The position numbers and the translations under genes are program-made. A DNA stretch of 42,876 bases from Streptomyces sp. BV286 (GTDB taxonomy: Bacteria; Actinomycetota; Actinomycetes; Streptomycetales; Streptomycetaceae), in assembly GCF_019090165.1 (NCBI RefSeq), contig NZ_JAHRIB010000148.1:1-42876 (forward strand). The letters are read 5' to 3'. Below are positions 31,058 to 40,794 of the stretch, in pieces. Within the stretch, counting starts at the first letter, position 1, and each line of letters starts with the position of its first letter. Below the pieces are notes generated by a model. That model saw nothing but the letters and a program-made list of their open reading frames with translations, was not told the origin of the DNA and searched no databases.

Positions 31058-32991
31058 TCCCGTGTCCGCGCCGAATCCGCGTACAGCTCCCGGATGTCCC
31101 GCTCGTACGCCGCGGTCACCGCGTGGCGCTTGACCTTCAGGGACGGGGTGAGCATGCCGTTGTCCTCGGTGAACTCACCCTCCACCAGGGCGAACTCGCG
31201 GATCGACTCGGCGCGGGACACGGCCTGGTTCGCGTAGTCCACGACCTTCTGGACGTCGGCGCGCATCCGCGGGTCGTGGACGAGGTCGGACAGCGGGGTG
31301 TCGGCCGGCATCCCGCGGACGTACAGCCAGTGGGTGAGGTCCTCCCGGTCCAGGGTGATCAGGGCGGCGATGTAGGGGCGGTTGTCGCCGACGACGACGC
31401 ACTGGCCGACCGGGGGCCTGCTGCGCAGGCGGTCCTCCAGGACGGACGGGGAGACGTTCTTGCCGCCCGAGGTGACGAGGATGTCCTTCTTCCGGCCGGT
31501 GATGGTGAGGTAGCCGTCCTCGTCGAGGGAGCCCAGGTCGCCGGTCGCGAACCACTCGTCGGTCAGGACGGCGTCCGTGGCGGCCGGGTCGTTCCAGTAC
31601 GCGCCGAAGACGATGCCGCCCTTGATGAGCACCTCGCCGTCGTCGGCGATACGGACGGCGGTGCCCGGCACGGGGAGGCCGACCGTGCCGGGGCGGGGCC
31701 GCAGGGGCGGGACGATCGTCGCGGCCGCGGTGGTCTCGGTGAGGCCGTAGCCCTCGTAGACGATGATTCCGGCGGCGTAGAAGAAGAGGCTGAGGTCGCG
31801 GTCGAGCGGGGAGCCGCCGCTGATGGCGTAGCGGGTGCGGCCGCCGATCTCCTTGCGTATGCGGCGGTAGACCAGCAGGTCGTACAGGGCCCAGGCGGCG
31901 AGGAGACCGGGGCCGGGGCCCTTGCCGCGGTCCAGGAACCTGTCGAGGTGGCGCTCCGCGAAGCGGACACCGACGCGGTGGGCACGGTCGAAGGAGGCGC
32001 CGCGGCCCATCCGCTCGGCGGTGGCGCGGCCGGTGCCGTGGATCTTCTCGAAGAGGTAGGGCACGCCGACCAGGAAGGTCGGCCGGAACTCCCTGAGCGC
32101 CGGGCGGAGTTCGTCGGGCTTGATGCTCGGGAAGTGGCCCAGTTCGATACGGGCCATCAGACAGGAGATCTGGAGGGTGCGGCCCAGGATGTGGGCGAGG
32201 GGCAGGAAGAGGAGGGTCGAGGCGAGCTGGCCGGTGACCTCCTTGAAGATGGGGTGGAGGAGCTCGACGGTGTTCGCGGCCTCGGCGTGCAGGTTGGCGT
32301 GGGTGACGACGCAGCCCTTGGGCTTGCCGGTGGTGCCGGAGGTGTAGCAGATCGTCGCGACGGTGTCGGGGGTCAGGGCGCCGCGGCGCTCGGTGACCTC
32401 CTCGTCTGCGATGTCGCGCCCCAGGGCGGTCAGTTCGGGGACGGCCCCGCCGTCGAGCTGCCAGATGCGGGGGCGTTCGGAGTGGCCGGCTGTGCCCTTC
32501 GTGACCGCCGCCGCGTTCTCCGCGGTCTCCACCACGACGAAACGGGCGGCGGAGTCGCGGACGATCCACTCGATCTGGTCTGGCGAGGACGTGGGATAGA
32601 CGGGGACGGACAGTCCGCCCGCTGCCCAGATCGCGAAGTCGAGCAGCGTCCACTCGTAGCGGGTGCGGGACATGACCGCGACGCGGCCGCCCGGTTCGAG
32701 GCCCGCCGCGATCAGTCCCTTGGCGACAGCGGTGACTTCGCGGGCGAAGGCGGCGGCGGTCACCGGCTGCCAGGCGCCGCGCTCACGGCGGCGGACGACC
32801 ACGGCGTCGGGGGCCTCGGCCGCGTTGGTGAAGGGCAGGTCGGCGGTGCTGCCCGTGGTGGGCCTCGGTGCGAGGGCGGGCATACGTGCCTCGCGGACCA
32901 CTCCTCGGTCGTCCCTGGTGACCTCGACCTGGGCGCGGTCGGCCAGGTCGGTGCGTTTCTTCGCCTGTTTGAGGTCCTTGCGCATGCCCAT
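31033..32991 (-). CDS. Long-chain fatty acid-CoA ligase (AMP-forming, FAA1 type)
   Basis: A 652-residue ANL-superfamily ligase that activates fatty acids to acyl-AMP and then acyl-CoA. The AMP-binding P-loop reads CYTSGTTGKPKG, followed by LPLAHILGR, GGSPLDRDL, YGLTETTAA, the adenine-ribose motif WFATGDLG and TGRKKDILVTSGGKNVSPS, and a C-terminal catalytic Lys segment (LTPSLKVKRH). No signal peptide. GGGAG 6 nt before ATG 32991 sets the start. It occupies the same place beside the rodlins as SCO2720 in S. coelicolor (from memory). An operator-like repeat lies upstream at 33031-33054. Confidence 0.92.
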   Translation of the reverse strand: MGMRKDLKQAKKRTDLADRAQVEVTRDDRGVVREARMPALAPRPTTGSTADLPFTNAAEAPDAVVVRRRERGAWQPVTAAAFAREVTAVAKGLIAAGLEPGGRVAVMSRTRYEWTLLDFAIWAAGGLSVPVYPTSSPDQIEWIVRDSAARFVVVETAENAAAVTKGTAGHSERPRIWQLDGGAVPELTALGRDIADEEVTERRGALTPDTVATICYTSGTTGKPKGCVVTHANLHAEAANTVELLHPIFKEVTGQLASTLLFLPLAHILGRTLQISCLMARIELGHFPSIKPDELRPALREFRPTFLVGVPYLFEKIHGTGRATAERMGRGASFDRAHRVGVRFAERHLDRFLDRGKGPGPGLLAAWALYDLLVYRRIRKEIGGRTRYAISGGSPLDRDLSLFFYAAGIIVYEGYGLTETTAAATIVPPLRPRPGTVGLPVPGTAVRIADDGEVLIKGGIVFGAYWNDPAATDAVLTDEWFATGDLGSLDEDGYLTITGRKKDILVTSGGKNVSPSVLEDRLRSRPPVGQCVVVGDNRPYIAALITLDREDLTHWLYVRGMPADTPLSDLVHDPRMRADVQKVVDYANQAVSRAESIREFALVEGEFTEDNGMLTPSLKVKRHAVTAAYERDIRELYADSARTREQRATHEG

Positions 32992-33030
32992 GAAGGCTCC
33001 CGGTGGCGGCTCGCGTTGAGGGTGACGCCT

Positions 33031-33054
33031 ACTTACTTCAGAGTCAACTTACTC
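33031..33054. promoter_or_regulatory. Operator-like direct repeat and palindrome upstream of the acyl-CoA ligase gene
   Basis: ACTTACT occurs twice with a 16-nt period (33031-33037, 33047-33053), and GAGT-N6-ACTC (33041-33054) forms a palindrome between and across them. A TTGACT word on the minus strand (33044-33049) could be a -35 box. This looks like a regulator site; fatty-acid genes are often under TetR-family control, but the regulator here is unknown. Confidence 0.45.
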
Positions 33055-33122
33055 ATGCGTAGGGGAATTTCAACAGGCTCGGGGAATTTGGCCCCGCCGC
33101 CGTTCGGCCCACCTGTGGCGTT

Positions 33123-33300
33123 GGTCGCGCCGTTCCCCGCGGGCCTGTTGGGTGGGGGCGGCTGGAGTTGGCTGTCGTGTGCGGGTGCGTGGGGGCTGGT
33201 CGCGCAGTTCCCCGCGCCCCTATCAGGGGCGCCCCGGGCGGGGTCGGCTGTTCTGTGCGGGTGCGTGGGGGTTGAGCGCGCCGTTCCCCGCGCCCCTGAC
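33123..33300. repeat. Tandem intergenic repeat, period about 76 bp
   Basis: Copies two (from 33171) and three (from 33247) share a 51-nt core at a spacing of 76 nt with about four differences. A partial first copy is aligned at 33123. Each contains GCGCAGTTCCCCGCGCCCC or GCGCCGTTCCCCGCGCCCC, preceded in copies two and three by GTGCGGGTGCGTGGGGG. I recall this word as one of the most frequent dispersed intergenic motifs in Streptomyces genomes. Its function is unknown. Confidence 0.85.
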
Positions 33301-33322
33301 GGGCGGGCCTGGGGGGCCGGGG

Positions 33323-35104
33323 TCAGTTGGTGATCGTTGTTGCCTGGTTGATGGATTCGGCCAGTTGGCGGGTTGTCCTGGAGTCTGTGGTGGTGGCCAG
33401 CCTGTCCGCGCGTCGGGCCAGGTCGCGTAGGGGCGGTGTGCCGGGCAGGGCGTTCGGCCGGCCGTCGACGGAGCGCAGCACGTCGGCGAAGTACGCGGCG
33501 ACGACCGTGGCCTGGAGGCCGCTCCGCGCGGTCCCCGTGCTCCACAGGGGCCGGTCGAGCGACTCGGCCTCGACCTGGCCCGTCTCCTCGTACGGGACAC
33601 GGGTCCTCGGGTCGAGCCACCGCACGGTCGCCGTGGCGACATGCCCGGTCGCGCCGGGCTTGGTGCGCACCGCGTACAGAGCCGTCACGGTGTGGCCGGG
33701 CCCCACCTCGCCGCCGTCCACGCGGTCGTCGCGGAAGTCCTCGTCGGCGACCTGACGGTTGTCGTAGCCGATGAGCCGGAACTGCTCGACGGTCCGCGGG
33801 TCGAAGGCGACCTGCGCCTTGGCGTCCCGGGCCGTGAGGTCGATGTTCCGGGGAAGCTCGTCGCAGAAGACCGTACGGGCCTCCTCCGTGCTCGACACGT
33901 ACGTGGTGTGGCCGTCGCCCTTGTCTGCGAGGCGCTCCATGAGGGCGTCGCCGTAGTCGCTGCCCACGCCGACCCCGAAGAGGGTGATGCCGTGCTTGCG
34001 GCGGGCGTCCGCGATGCGGTCGAGGATGGCGTCGGCGTCCGTCTCGCCGTCGTTGGCGAGGGCGTCGGAGAGCAGGACGACCCGGTTGGTGGCGCCCTCG
34101 CGCAGGCCGTCCACCGCCGTGCGGTAACCCGTGCTGACGCCCGCGCCGAGGTTCGTCGACAGGGTGGGCTCCAGGGTGTCGATCGCGTCGTGGACGCGGT
34201 CGCGGCGGTCGCCCAGGCGGGTCATCGGCAGGATGGTCTCCGCCTCGTCACTGAAGGTGACGAGCGCGACCGCGTCGTCGTCGCGCAGCCGGTCCGTCAT
34301 CACGCCCAGGGAGTCCTTGACCAGGTCGAGCCGGCCCGGTTCGGCCATGGAACCGGAGACGTCGATGACGAAGGTGAGGGCGGCGGGCGGGCGTTCGCCG
34401 CTGTCCTGGGGCTCACGGGTGGCGAGGCCGACCCTGACGAGCCGCCAGTCCTGGCTGTTCTCGCCGAAGGTGTCGTACGCGTCGTCGTTGTTGTACGGGT
34501 CGTCGTTGTACGGGTTGTCCTTGTACGGGTCGTCTTCGTACGCGTTCTCTTCGTACGCGTTGCCTTCGTACGCGTTGCCTTCGTACGGGTCGTCCGTGTC
34601 TTCCCTGGGTTTCGGGTTGTTCGGGTCGTACACGGGGTCCCGGGTGGTGTTCGGGCGGGCGCCGTCCATCGTGACCGTGAAGCCGTTGCCCTCGGGGCGC
34701 TCGTAGTTCTGGCGGAGGCTGTTGATGAACTCCTCGGGGCGGATCGTCGACGGGGCGGGCCGCCGGCCGTCCTCCAGGGTGCGGCGCGCGTAGCCGTACG
34801 AGGCTGTGTCGACGTCCAGGGCGAAGGTGGAGAGGTAGTCCGCCGGGGGCGCGCTCTCGCGGAACTCGCCCTTCTCGCCCTCGTCGCCGCCCGCGGTCGG
34901 CAGGGCGGGGGCCGGGGCCGGGAAGCCGTCCTTCTCGCGCGCCTCGGTGCCTCCGTGGTCCCGCGAACTGTCGTTGTTCCCGCCGCTGCACGCGGTGAGC
35001 AGGAGTCCGGCGGTGACGCTCACGGCCACGAGCGCGCCGCGTGCGCGCCGCCGCCGTCCCCGGGTGTGCGGCCGCTGTTCCTGGTGCCGTTCGGTGCGCC
35101 TCAT
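33323..35104 (-). CDS. VWA-domain lipoprotein (YfbK-like)
   Basis: A 593-residue surface lipoprotein. A signal peptide ends at lipobox LTAC (C39), followed by a Gly/Asp/Glu-rich stretch and a VWA_N-type segment (YLSTFALDVDTASYGYARR to about 160). A tandem DPYxxNAYE-type repeat (about 171-208) comes next, then a VWA domain with the MIDAS motif DVSGS (248-252) and later the threonine and aspartate positions (STNLGAGV, LLSDALANDGETD). The C-terminal 170 residues match the DUF3520 region that follows VWA in YfbK proteins. It probably binds a metal-dependent partner at the cell surface. GAGGGGA before ATG 35104 sets the start. The gene stands alone. Confidence 0.9.
   Translation of the reverse strand: MRRTERHQEQRPHTRGRRRRARGALVAVSVTAGLLLTACSGGNNDSSRDHGGTEAREKDGFPAPAPALPTAGGDEGEKGEFRESAPPADYLSTFALDVDTASYGYARRTLEDGRRPAPSTIRPEEFINSLRQNYERPEGNGFTVTMDGARPNTTRDPVYDPNNPKPREDTDDPYEGNAYEGNAYEENAYEDDPYKDNPYNDDPYNNDDAYDTFGENSQDWRLVRVGLATREPQDSGERPPAALTFVIDVSGSMAEPGRLDLVKDSLGVMTDRLRDDDAVALVTFSDEAETILPMTRLGDRRDRVHDAIDTLEPTLSTNLGAGVSTGYRTAVDGLREGATNRVVLLSDALANDGETDADAILDRIADARRKHGITLFGVGVGSDYGDALMERLADKGDGHTTYVSSTEEARTVFCDELPRNIDLTARDAKAQVAFDPRTVEQFRLIGYDNRQVADEDFRDDRVDGGEVGPGHTVTALYAVRTKPGATGHVATATVRWLDPRTRVPYEETGQVEAESLDRPLWSTGTARSGLQATVVAAYFADVLRSVDGRPNALPGTPPLRDLARRADRLATTTDSRTTRQLAESINQATTITN
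34491..34595 (-). repeat. 15-nt tandem repeat inside the VWA lipoprotein gene
   Basis: Seven consecutive 15-nt units encode pentapeptides of the type DDPY(E/K/N) and (G/E)NAYE. Because the unit is a multiple of three, changes in copy number keep the frame. It lies in the linker between the VWA_N and VWA parts. Confidence 0.85.
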
Positions 35105-35227
35105 GTGCGTCCCCTCGGTGCCCTCTGTGAGCCGTCGTATGTGACTGTGACGGCGGAGGCGGCCGGAAGGAGCGGCCCAAGGTGTTGCGGATGAATCTCG
35201 ATGCGGCCACGGTGGGCGGCCCTCGAG

Positions 35228-35280
35228 ACCGGTGGGTGATCCTCCGGAGACCTGAAGGTGTCCGGAGGATCCACACCGGT
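35228..35280 (-). terminator. Terminator of the hydrolase/ABC exporter operon
   Basis: A perfect 11-bp stem (35238-35248 and 35261-35271), extended outward by imperfect pairing to about 35228 and 35280, 26 nt after the permease stop. Confidence 0.8.
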
Positions 35281-35306
35281 GGTGCCGGGCCTGCCCGGGA
35301 CGGGGT

Positions 35307-36170
35307 CTAGGACACGATGTCCTTGCGGGCGAAACCGCGGAAGGCCAGGGCGAACAGCACCACCGCGTACGTCAGGGAGACCGCCGTGCCCTGGATCATC
35401 CCGCCCCACTCGGGGCGGGGCTGAACGGCGTCGGCCCAGGCGAACTGCCAGTGCGCGGGCAGGAAGTGGCGCCAGTCGCCGAGGGCGGTGACCGCGTCCA
35501 GCACGTTCCCCACGATGGTCAGGCCGACCGCGCCTCCCACCGCGCCCAGCGGCGCGTCGGTCTTCGTCGACAGCCAGAACGCGAGGCCCGCGGTGACCAG
35601 TTGGGACGCGAAGATGAACGCGATCACGACCACCAGACGCTGCGCCGCGGTGCCCGCGGACAGGGCGCCGCCGGTGGGGATCTCCAGCGGGCCCCAGCCG
35701 TACGCGACCGAGCCCACCACCAGAGCGACGACCGGCAGCAGCACCATCGCGGCGAGGCTGAGGCCGAGCGCGACCACGAGCTTCGACCACAGGAGCCGGG
35801 CCCTCGGCACCGGGGCGGCGAGGAGGTAGCGCAGGGACGACCAGCTCGCCTCCGAGGCGATGGTGTCGCCGCAGAACAGCGCCACGGGGATGACCAGCAG
35901 GAAGCCCGCGGAGACGAAGAGGTTCGTCGCGGCGAAGTTGGCGCCCGACGCCGTGGCCGTGTCCATGAGGGTGACCCGGCCCTCGCGCCCGTCCGGCTGG
36001 CCGCCGATGGCGAACGCCACGGCCAGGACGAAGGGCAGGGCGGCGAGGACCGCCCCCATGACCAGCGTTCGGCGCCGCTTCAACTGGCGCATCAGCTCGA
36101 CCCGCAGCGGCAGTGTCCGCCCGGCCCGGTAGCCGTCCGCCACTTCGGCACGCTCGACAAGTGTGCTCAC
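35307..36170 (-). CDS. ABC-2 type transporter permease
   Basis: A 287-residue membrane protein with six predicted spans. An N-terminal cytoplasmic part (LPLRVELMRQLKRRRTL) precedes the first span; later blocks include GDTIASEASWSSLRYLLAAPVPRARLLWSKL, the typical coupling region of ABC-2 permeases, and a final span ending FRGFARKDIVS. It pairs with the ATPase encoded by the upstream gene, which it overlaps by 4 nt (ATGA), and should form a homodimeric channel with it. Substrate unknown. Confidence 0.9.
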   Translation of the reverse strand: MSTLVERAEVADGYRAGRTLPLRVELMRQLKRRRTLVMGAVLAALPFVLAVAFAIGGQPDGREGRVTLMDTATASGANFAATNLFVSAGFLLVIPVALFCGDTIASEASWSSLRYLLAAPVPRARLLWSKLVVALGLSLAAMVLLPVVALVVGSVAYGWGPLEIPTGGALSAGTAAQRLVVVIAFIFASQLVTAGLAFWLSTKTDAPLGAVGGAVGLTIVGNVLDAVTALGDWRHFLPAHWQFAWADAVQPRPEWGGMIQGTAVSLTYAVVLFALAFRGFARKDIVS

Positions 36171-39007
36171 GCGGAGCCTCCGATCAGGGTCAGGAACGCG
36201 TCCTCCAGGCGACGATGGGGACCGAGGGAGGCCACCGGCACTTCGAGCCGGACCAGCTCGACGAGCAGCCGGGCGGCTGCCGCGGAGCCGTCGGTGACCG
36301 CTGCGGGGTCCGCCTCGTCCACCGGGCCGGACACGGGCGCGGTCGCGGTCGCGGTCGCGGTGAGCACACCGACGGCGGCCCGTCCGCCGGACCCGTCGGG
36401 GCCGTCGCCCACACCCGTCTCGGCGCGCGTGCCCTCGGCGGCAGCGGCGGCGGGGCCGTCGGAGCCGGCCGCCGCGGCATCCCGCGCCGTCAGCCGTATC
36501 AGCAGTCCGTCGTCCGTCCGCACCGCCGACTCGACGCCGGGCAGTGCCGCCACCTTCTCCACCAGCGGGTCCGCGATGTCGGCCGCGAGGCCCACGAGGA
36601 GGGTGTCGCCGGAGCCGACGATCTCGCTGACCGGGCCCGCCTGGACCAGCCGGCCCCGGTCCATGACGACCAGGTGCGTACAGGTCTGCTCGACCTCGGC
36701 GAGGAGGTGGCTGGACACGATGACCGTGCGGCCCGCCTCCGCGTAACGGATCATGACCTCGCGCATCTCACGGATCTGTGGCGGGTCGAGGCCGTTCGTC
36801 GGCTCGTCGAGGATCAGCAGGTCCGGGAGGCCGAGCATGGCCTGGGCGATGGCGAGGCGCTGCCGCATGCCCTGGGAGTACGTGCGGACCGCGCGGGACA
36901 GCGCGTCACCCAGGCCCGCGATCTCCAGTGCCTCGTCCAGGTGGGCGTCCTCGGAGGGACGCCCGGTGGCCTGCCAGTACAGCTCCAGGTTCTCGCGGCC
37001 GGAGAGGTGCGGGAGGAAGCCCGCGCCCTCCACGAACGCGCCGACCCGGGACAGGACGGGGGCGCCAGGCCTGATCGCGTGCCCGAAGACGCGGATCTCG
37101 CCGGCGTCGGGCTTGATGAGGCCCATGAGCATGCGCAGCGTGGTGGTCTTGCCCGCGCCGTTCGGCCCGAGCAGGCCGAGCACCTGGCCCTTCTCCACCC
37201 GGAACGACAGGTCCCGTACCGCGTACCGGTCCGCCGACTTCGCGTACCGCTTGCTCAGGTCCGTGATCTGGAGGGGGACTTCGGCGAGCGCCTCATCGGG
37301 CGGGACCGCGGTGGTCCGGCGGCGGCCCGTCACCAGCAGGGCCAGGGCGAGCAGCGCGCCGGAGAGCGGCAGCCACCACACCCAGGCGGGCAGGGACGCG
37401 GCCCCGGTCGTCACACCGGGCGCGGTCGGCACGGCGAGGTCGCTCTTCAGGGAGACCGTGTACTCGGCCGGTGCCGTCGGCGACGCGTAGCCGAGGTCGG
37501 TCGAGGCGAGGACCAGACGCAGCCGGTGGCCCTCCTGCACCTCGTGGTCGATGGCGGGCAGGGTGAGCCGGACGTCCTTGCCGCTCTCGCCGGTCGCGAT
37601 CCGGACCGGGGTGACCAGCTGGGACGGCAGGACCTGCTGCCTGCCGCCGGGACCGACGTCGTACACCTTGGCGAAGAGCACGGCCTCGCCGGTCGTCGAC
37701 TTCACGTTCACCGTGACGGTGGGCGAGCCGGTGATCCGCAGGTCCCCGGTCACGGCCTTCGACTCGAACCGCGCGAACTGGCCGGGGAAGTCGAGCGACA
37801 CGCCGACGCCGAGCGAGGACAGCTGGGAGAGGCCGCCGGAACTGCCGAGCCCGGGGAGGGCCGAGACGCCGGGCGGGCTGGCGCCCGCGGGGTTGGAGAA
37901 CTCCTGCTCACGCCCGCTCAGCGCCACCCGCCGGTCGCCGCTCGACAGCCCGGGGTAGGTGTCCCCGCTCGCGCCCCTCAACTGGGCGGCGCCGTCGGTC
38001 GAGTCGATGCCTCCGGTGCGCGTGACCCGGAACGCGGGTCCCGTGTCGGCGTTCTTGTCGTCCTTCAGGTAGCGGTCGAACCAGGAGGCCACGCGCGCCT
38101 GTACGCGGTCCGTCTCCATGTCGCCGCCGTCGTGCCCGCCGGCGATCCAGTCGACGTCCACCGGGGCGCCGTTGGCCCTGACGGCCTTGGCGATCGCGTC
38201 GGCCTGGCCGAGCGGGAAGAGGGAGTCGGTCTGGCCCTGCATGATGAGTGTGGGCACCTTGATGCGGTCGCCGACGGCGGAGGGGCTGCGCTCCTCCAGC
38301 AGCTTCACGGCCTCGGCATCCGGCTTCCCGGACTCGGCGACCCGCTCGTACATCTCGCACAGCTGCTTCTCGAACGTGTCGCACCCACCGCCGGAGTTGA
38401 TGAACATCCCGGCCCAGAGCTTCTTGAAGACGCCGTTCGGGAACAGCGCGTCCGCGAGGTTCCAGTACGTGATCGACGGGGCGACGGCGTCCACCCGCTG
38501 GTCGTGACCGGCCGCGAGCAGCGAGACCGCGCCGCCGTACGAGGCGCCGGTGACGCCGACCCGGGGGTCTCCGCTCTTGTCGAGCTCGACCTCGGGGCGC
38601 TCGGCGAGCCAGTCGATCAGGCGGGAGACGTCGGCGACCTCGCCCTTCGGGTCGTTCAGCCCGATCTTGCCCGTGGACCTGCCGAAGCTGCGCGACGACC
38701 ACGTCAGTACCGCGTACCCGTCGCGGGCGAGGTCCTCCGCCTGGGCCCGTACGTCCTTCTTGCTGCCGCCGAAGCCGTGCGTCAGCAGGACGGCCGGCCG
38801 TCGGCCCGAAGGTCCGGCGGTGAAGTACGACGTGTCGATTCTCACCCCGTCGGCCGTGGGGAGAACCCGGTCGGTGCGGTGCACCGCGGGTGCCTCGTCG
38901 GAGGCGGCCGCGGTCCACGTCCCGGCGCCGGCGAGCACCACGACGACGGCCGCGGCGGCGATCCACCGTCGCGGCCCTCGTCGTAGTGCGGGCATTCGAA
39001 GATCCAT
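36167..39007 (-). CDS. Fusion protein: extracytoplasmic alpha/beta hydrolase - membrane span - ABC ATPase
   Basis: A 946-residue protein of unusual design. An N-terminal signal anchor (about 13-35) leads to an S15/CocE-like alpha/beta hydrolase with nucleophile S156 in GASYGG, acid D261 (QGQTD) and H292 (GGHDGG), then a beta-rich C-terminal domain to about 525. A second membrane span (541-560) brings the chain inside to a full ABC ATPase: Walker A GPNGAGKT (614-621), signature YSQGMRQR (710-717), Walker B LLILDEP (730-736), H767. The C-terminal region carries a low-complexity Ala/Thr/Gly insert. The permease overlaps its end (ATGA). All motifs are intact, so it is probably an exporter that hydrolyses a peptide or ester outside the membrane. 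The reading frame is unbroken throughout. Confidence 0.9.
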   Translation of the reverse strand: MDLRMPALRRGPRRWIAAAAVVVVLAGAGTWTAAASDEAPAVHRTDRVLPTADGVRIDTSYFTAGPSGRRPAVLLTHGFGGSKKDVRAQAEDLARDGYAVLTWSSRSFGRSTGKIGLNDPKGEVADVSRLIDWLAERPEVELDKSGDPRVGVTGASYGGAVSLLAAGHDQRVDAVAPSITYWNLADALFPNGVFKKLWAGMFINSGGGCDTFEKQLCEMYERVAESGKPDAEAVKLLEERSPSAVGDRIKVPTLIMQGQTDSLFPLGQADAIAKAVRANGAPVDVDWIAGGHDGGDMETDRVQARVASWFDRYLKDDKNADTGPAFRVTRTGGIDSTDGAAQLRGASGDTYPGLSSGDRRVALSGREQEFSNPAGASPPGVSALPGLGSSGGLSQLSSLGVGVSLDFPGQFARFESKAVTGDLRITGSPTVTVNVKSTTGEAVLFAKVYDVGPGGRQQVLPSQLVTPVRIATGESGKDVRLTLPAIDHEVQEGHRLRLVLASTDLGYASPTAPAEYTVSLKSDLAVPTAPGVTTGAASLPAWVWWLPLSGALLALALLVTGRRRTTAVPPDEALAEVPLQITDLSKRYAKSADRYAVRDLSFRVEKGQVLGLLGPNGAGKTTTLRMLMGLIKPDAGEIRVFGHAIRPGAPVLSRVGAFVEGAGFLPHLSGRENLELYWQATGRPSEDAHLDEALEIAGLGDALSRAVRTYSQGMRQRLAIAQAMLGLPDLLILDEPTNGLDPPQIREMREVMIRYAEAGRTVIVSSHLLAEVEQTCTHLVVMDRGRLVQAGPVSEIVGSGDTLLVGLAADIADPLVEKVAALPGVESAVRTDDGLLIRLTARDAAAAGSDGPAAAAAEGTRAETGVGDGPDGSGGRAAVGVLTATATATAPVSGPVDEADPAAVTDGSAAAARLLVELVRLEVPVASLGPHRRLEDAFLTLIGGSA

Positions 39008-39088
39008 GCCCCAACGGTACGGGCCGCCACGGACAACCGGTGCAGCCGTCCGGCGGATCCCGGGGGCATCCCAGAGGACTACGGGTAC

Positions 39089-39122
39089 CCTGCCGCGTAC
39101 CGCGGGCGCGGTACGCGGCAGG
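39089..39122. repeat. Long perfect inverted repeat
   Basis: A 16-bp perfect inverted repeat (39089-39104 and 39107-39122) lies 81 nt upstream of the hydrolase-ABC fusion gene and downstream of mmsA. It can act as a second terminator for the mmsA transcript. Confidence 0.6.
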
Positions 39123-39230
39123 AGAGTTCGGGCGCCTCCACCGGTGCCCTGTGCGGGCCCGTCGTGGCGCGCCCCTCGGTTCCCCTGGTGCCTCTCCGCG
39201 CGCCCGCCGGGGCGCGGACGTCGGGAAGAG

Positions 39231-39263
39231 CGTCGGGCCGCCCGGGATCCGGACGGCCCGACG
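39231..39263 (-). terminator. Terminator of the iolD-mmsA operon
   Basis: A perfect 10-bp stem (39231-39240 and 39254-39263) with a 13-nt loop begins 14 nt after the mmsA stop. Confidence 0.75.
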
Positions 39264-39277
39264 CCACGCGAGGGTGC

Positions 39278-40780
<1,503 letters not shown>

Positions 40781-40794
40781 GACCAAGAACTCCT

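Larger units (their letters stand above)
32992..33322. other. Intergenic region with leader sequences and tandem repeats
   Basis: About 330 nt without a gene. It holds the leader and operator-like site of the ligase gene (to about 33060) and the 76-bp tandem repeat array (33123-33300). Confidence 0.6.

Noticed and set aside
33123..33300. The tandem repeat array as a CRISPR
   Set aside because: The period is 76 nt with conserved rather than unique spacers, only about three copies, and no cas genes nearby.
31042..33333. A 763-codon plus-strand open frame opposite the acyl-CoA ligase
   Set aside because: Antisense shadow of a gene with full ANL motifs; the frame also runs through the intergenic repeats.
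34491..34595. The 15-nt repeats as a CRISPR or promoter array
   Set aside because: They are in frame inside a lipoprotein gene and encode a regular peptide repeat.
36113..38986. A 957-codon plus-strand open frame opposite the hydrolase-ABC gene
   Set aside because: All catalytic and ABC motifs are on the minus strand; this frame is low-complexity antisense.
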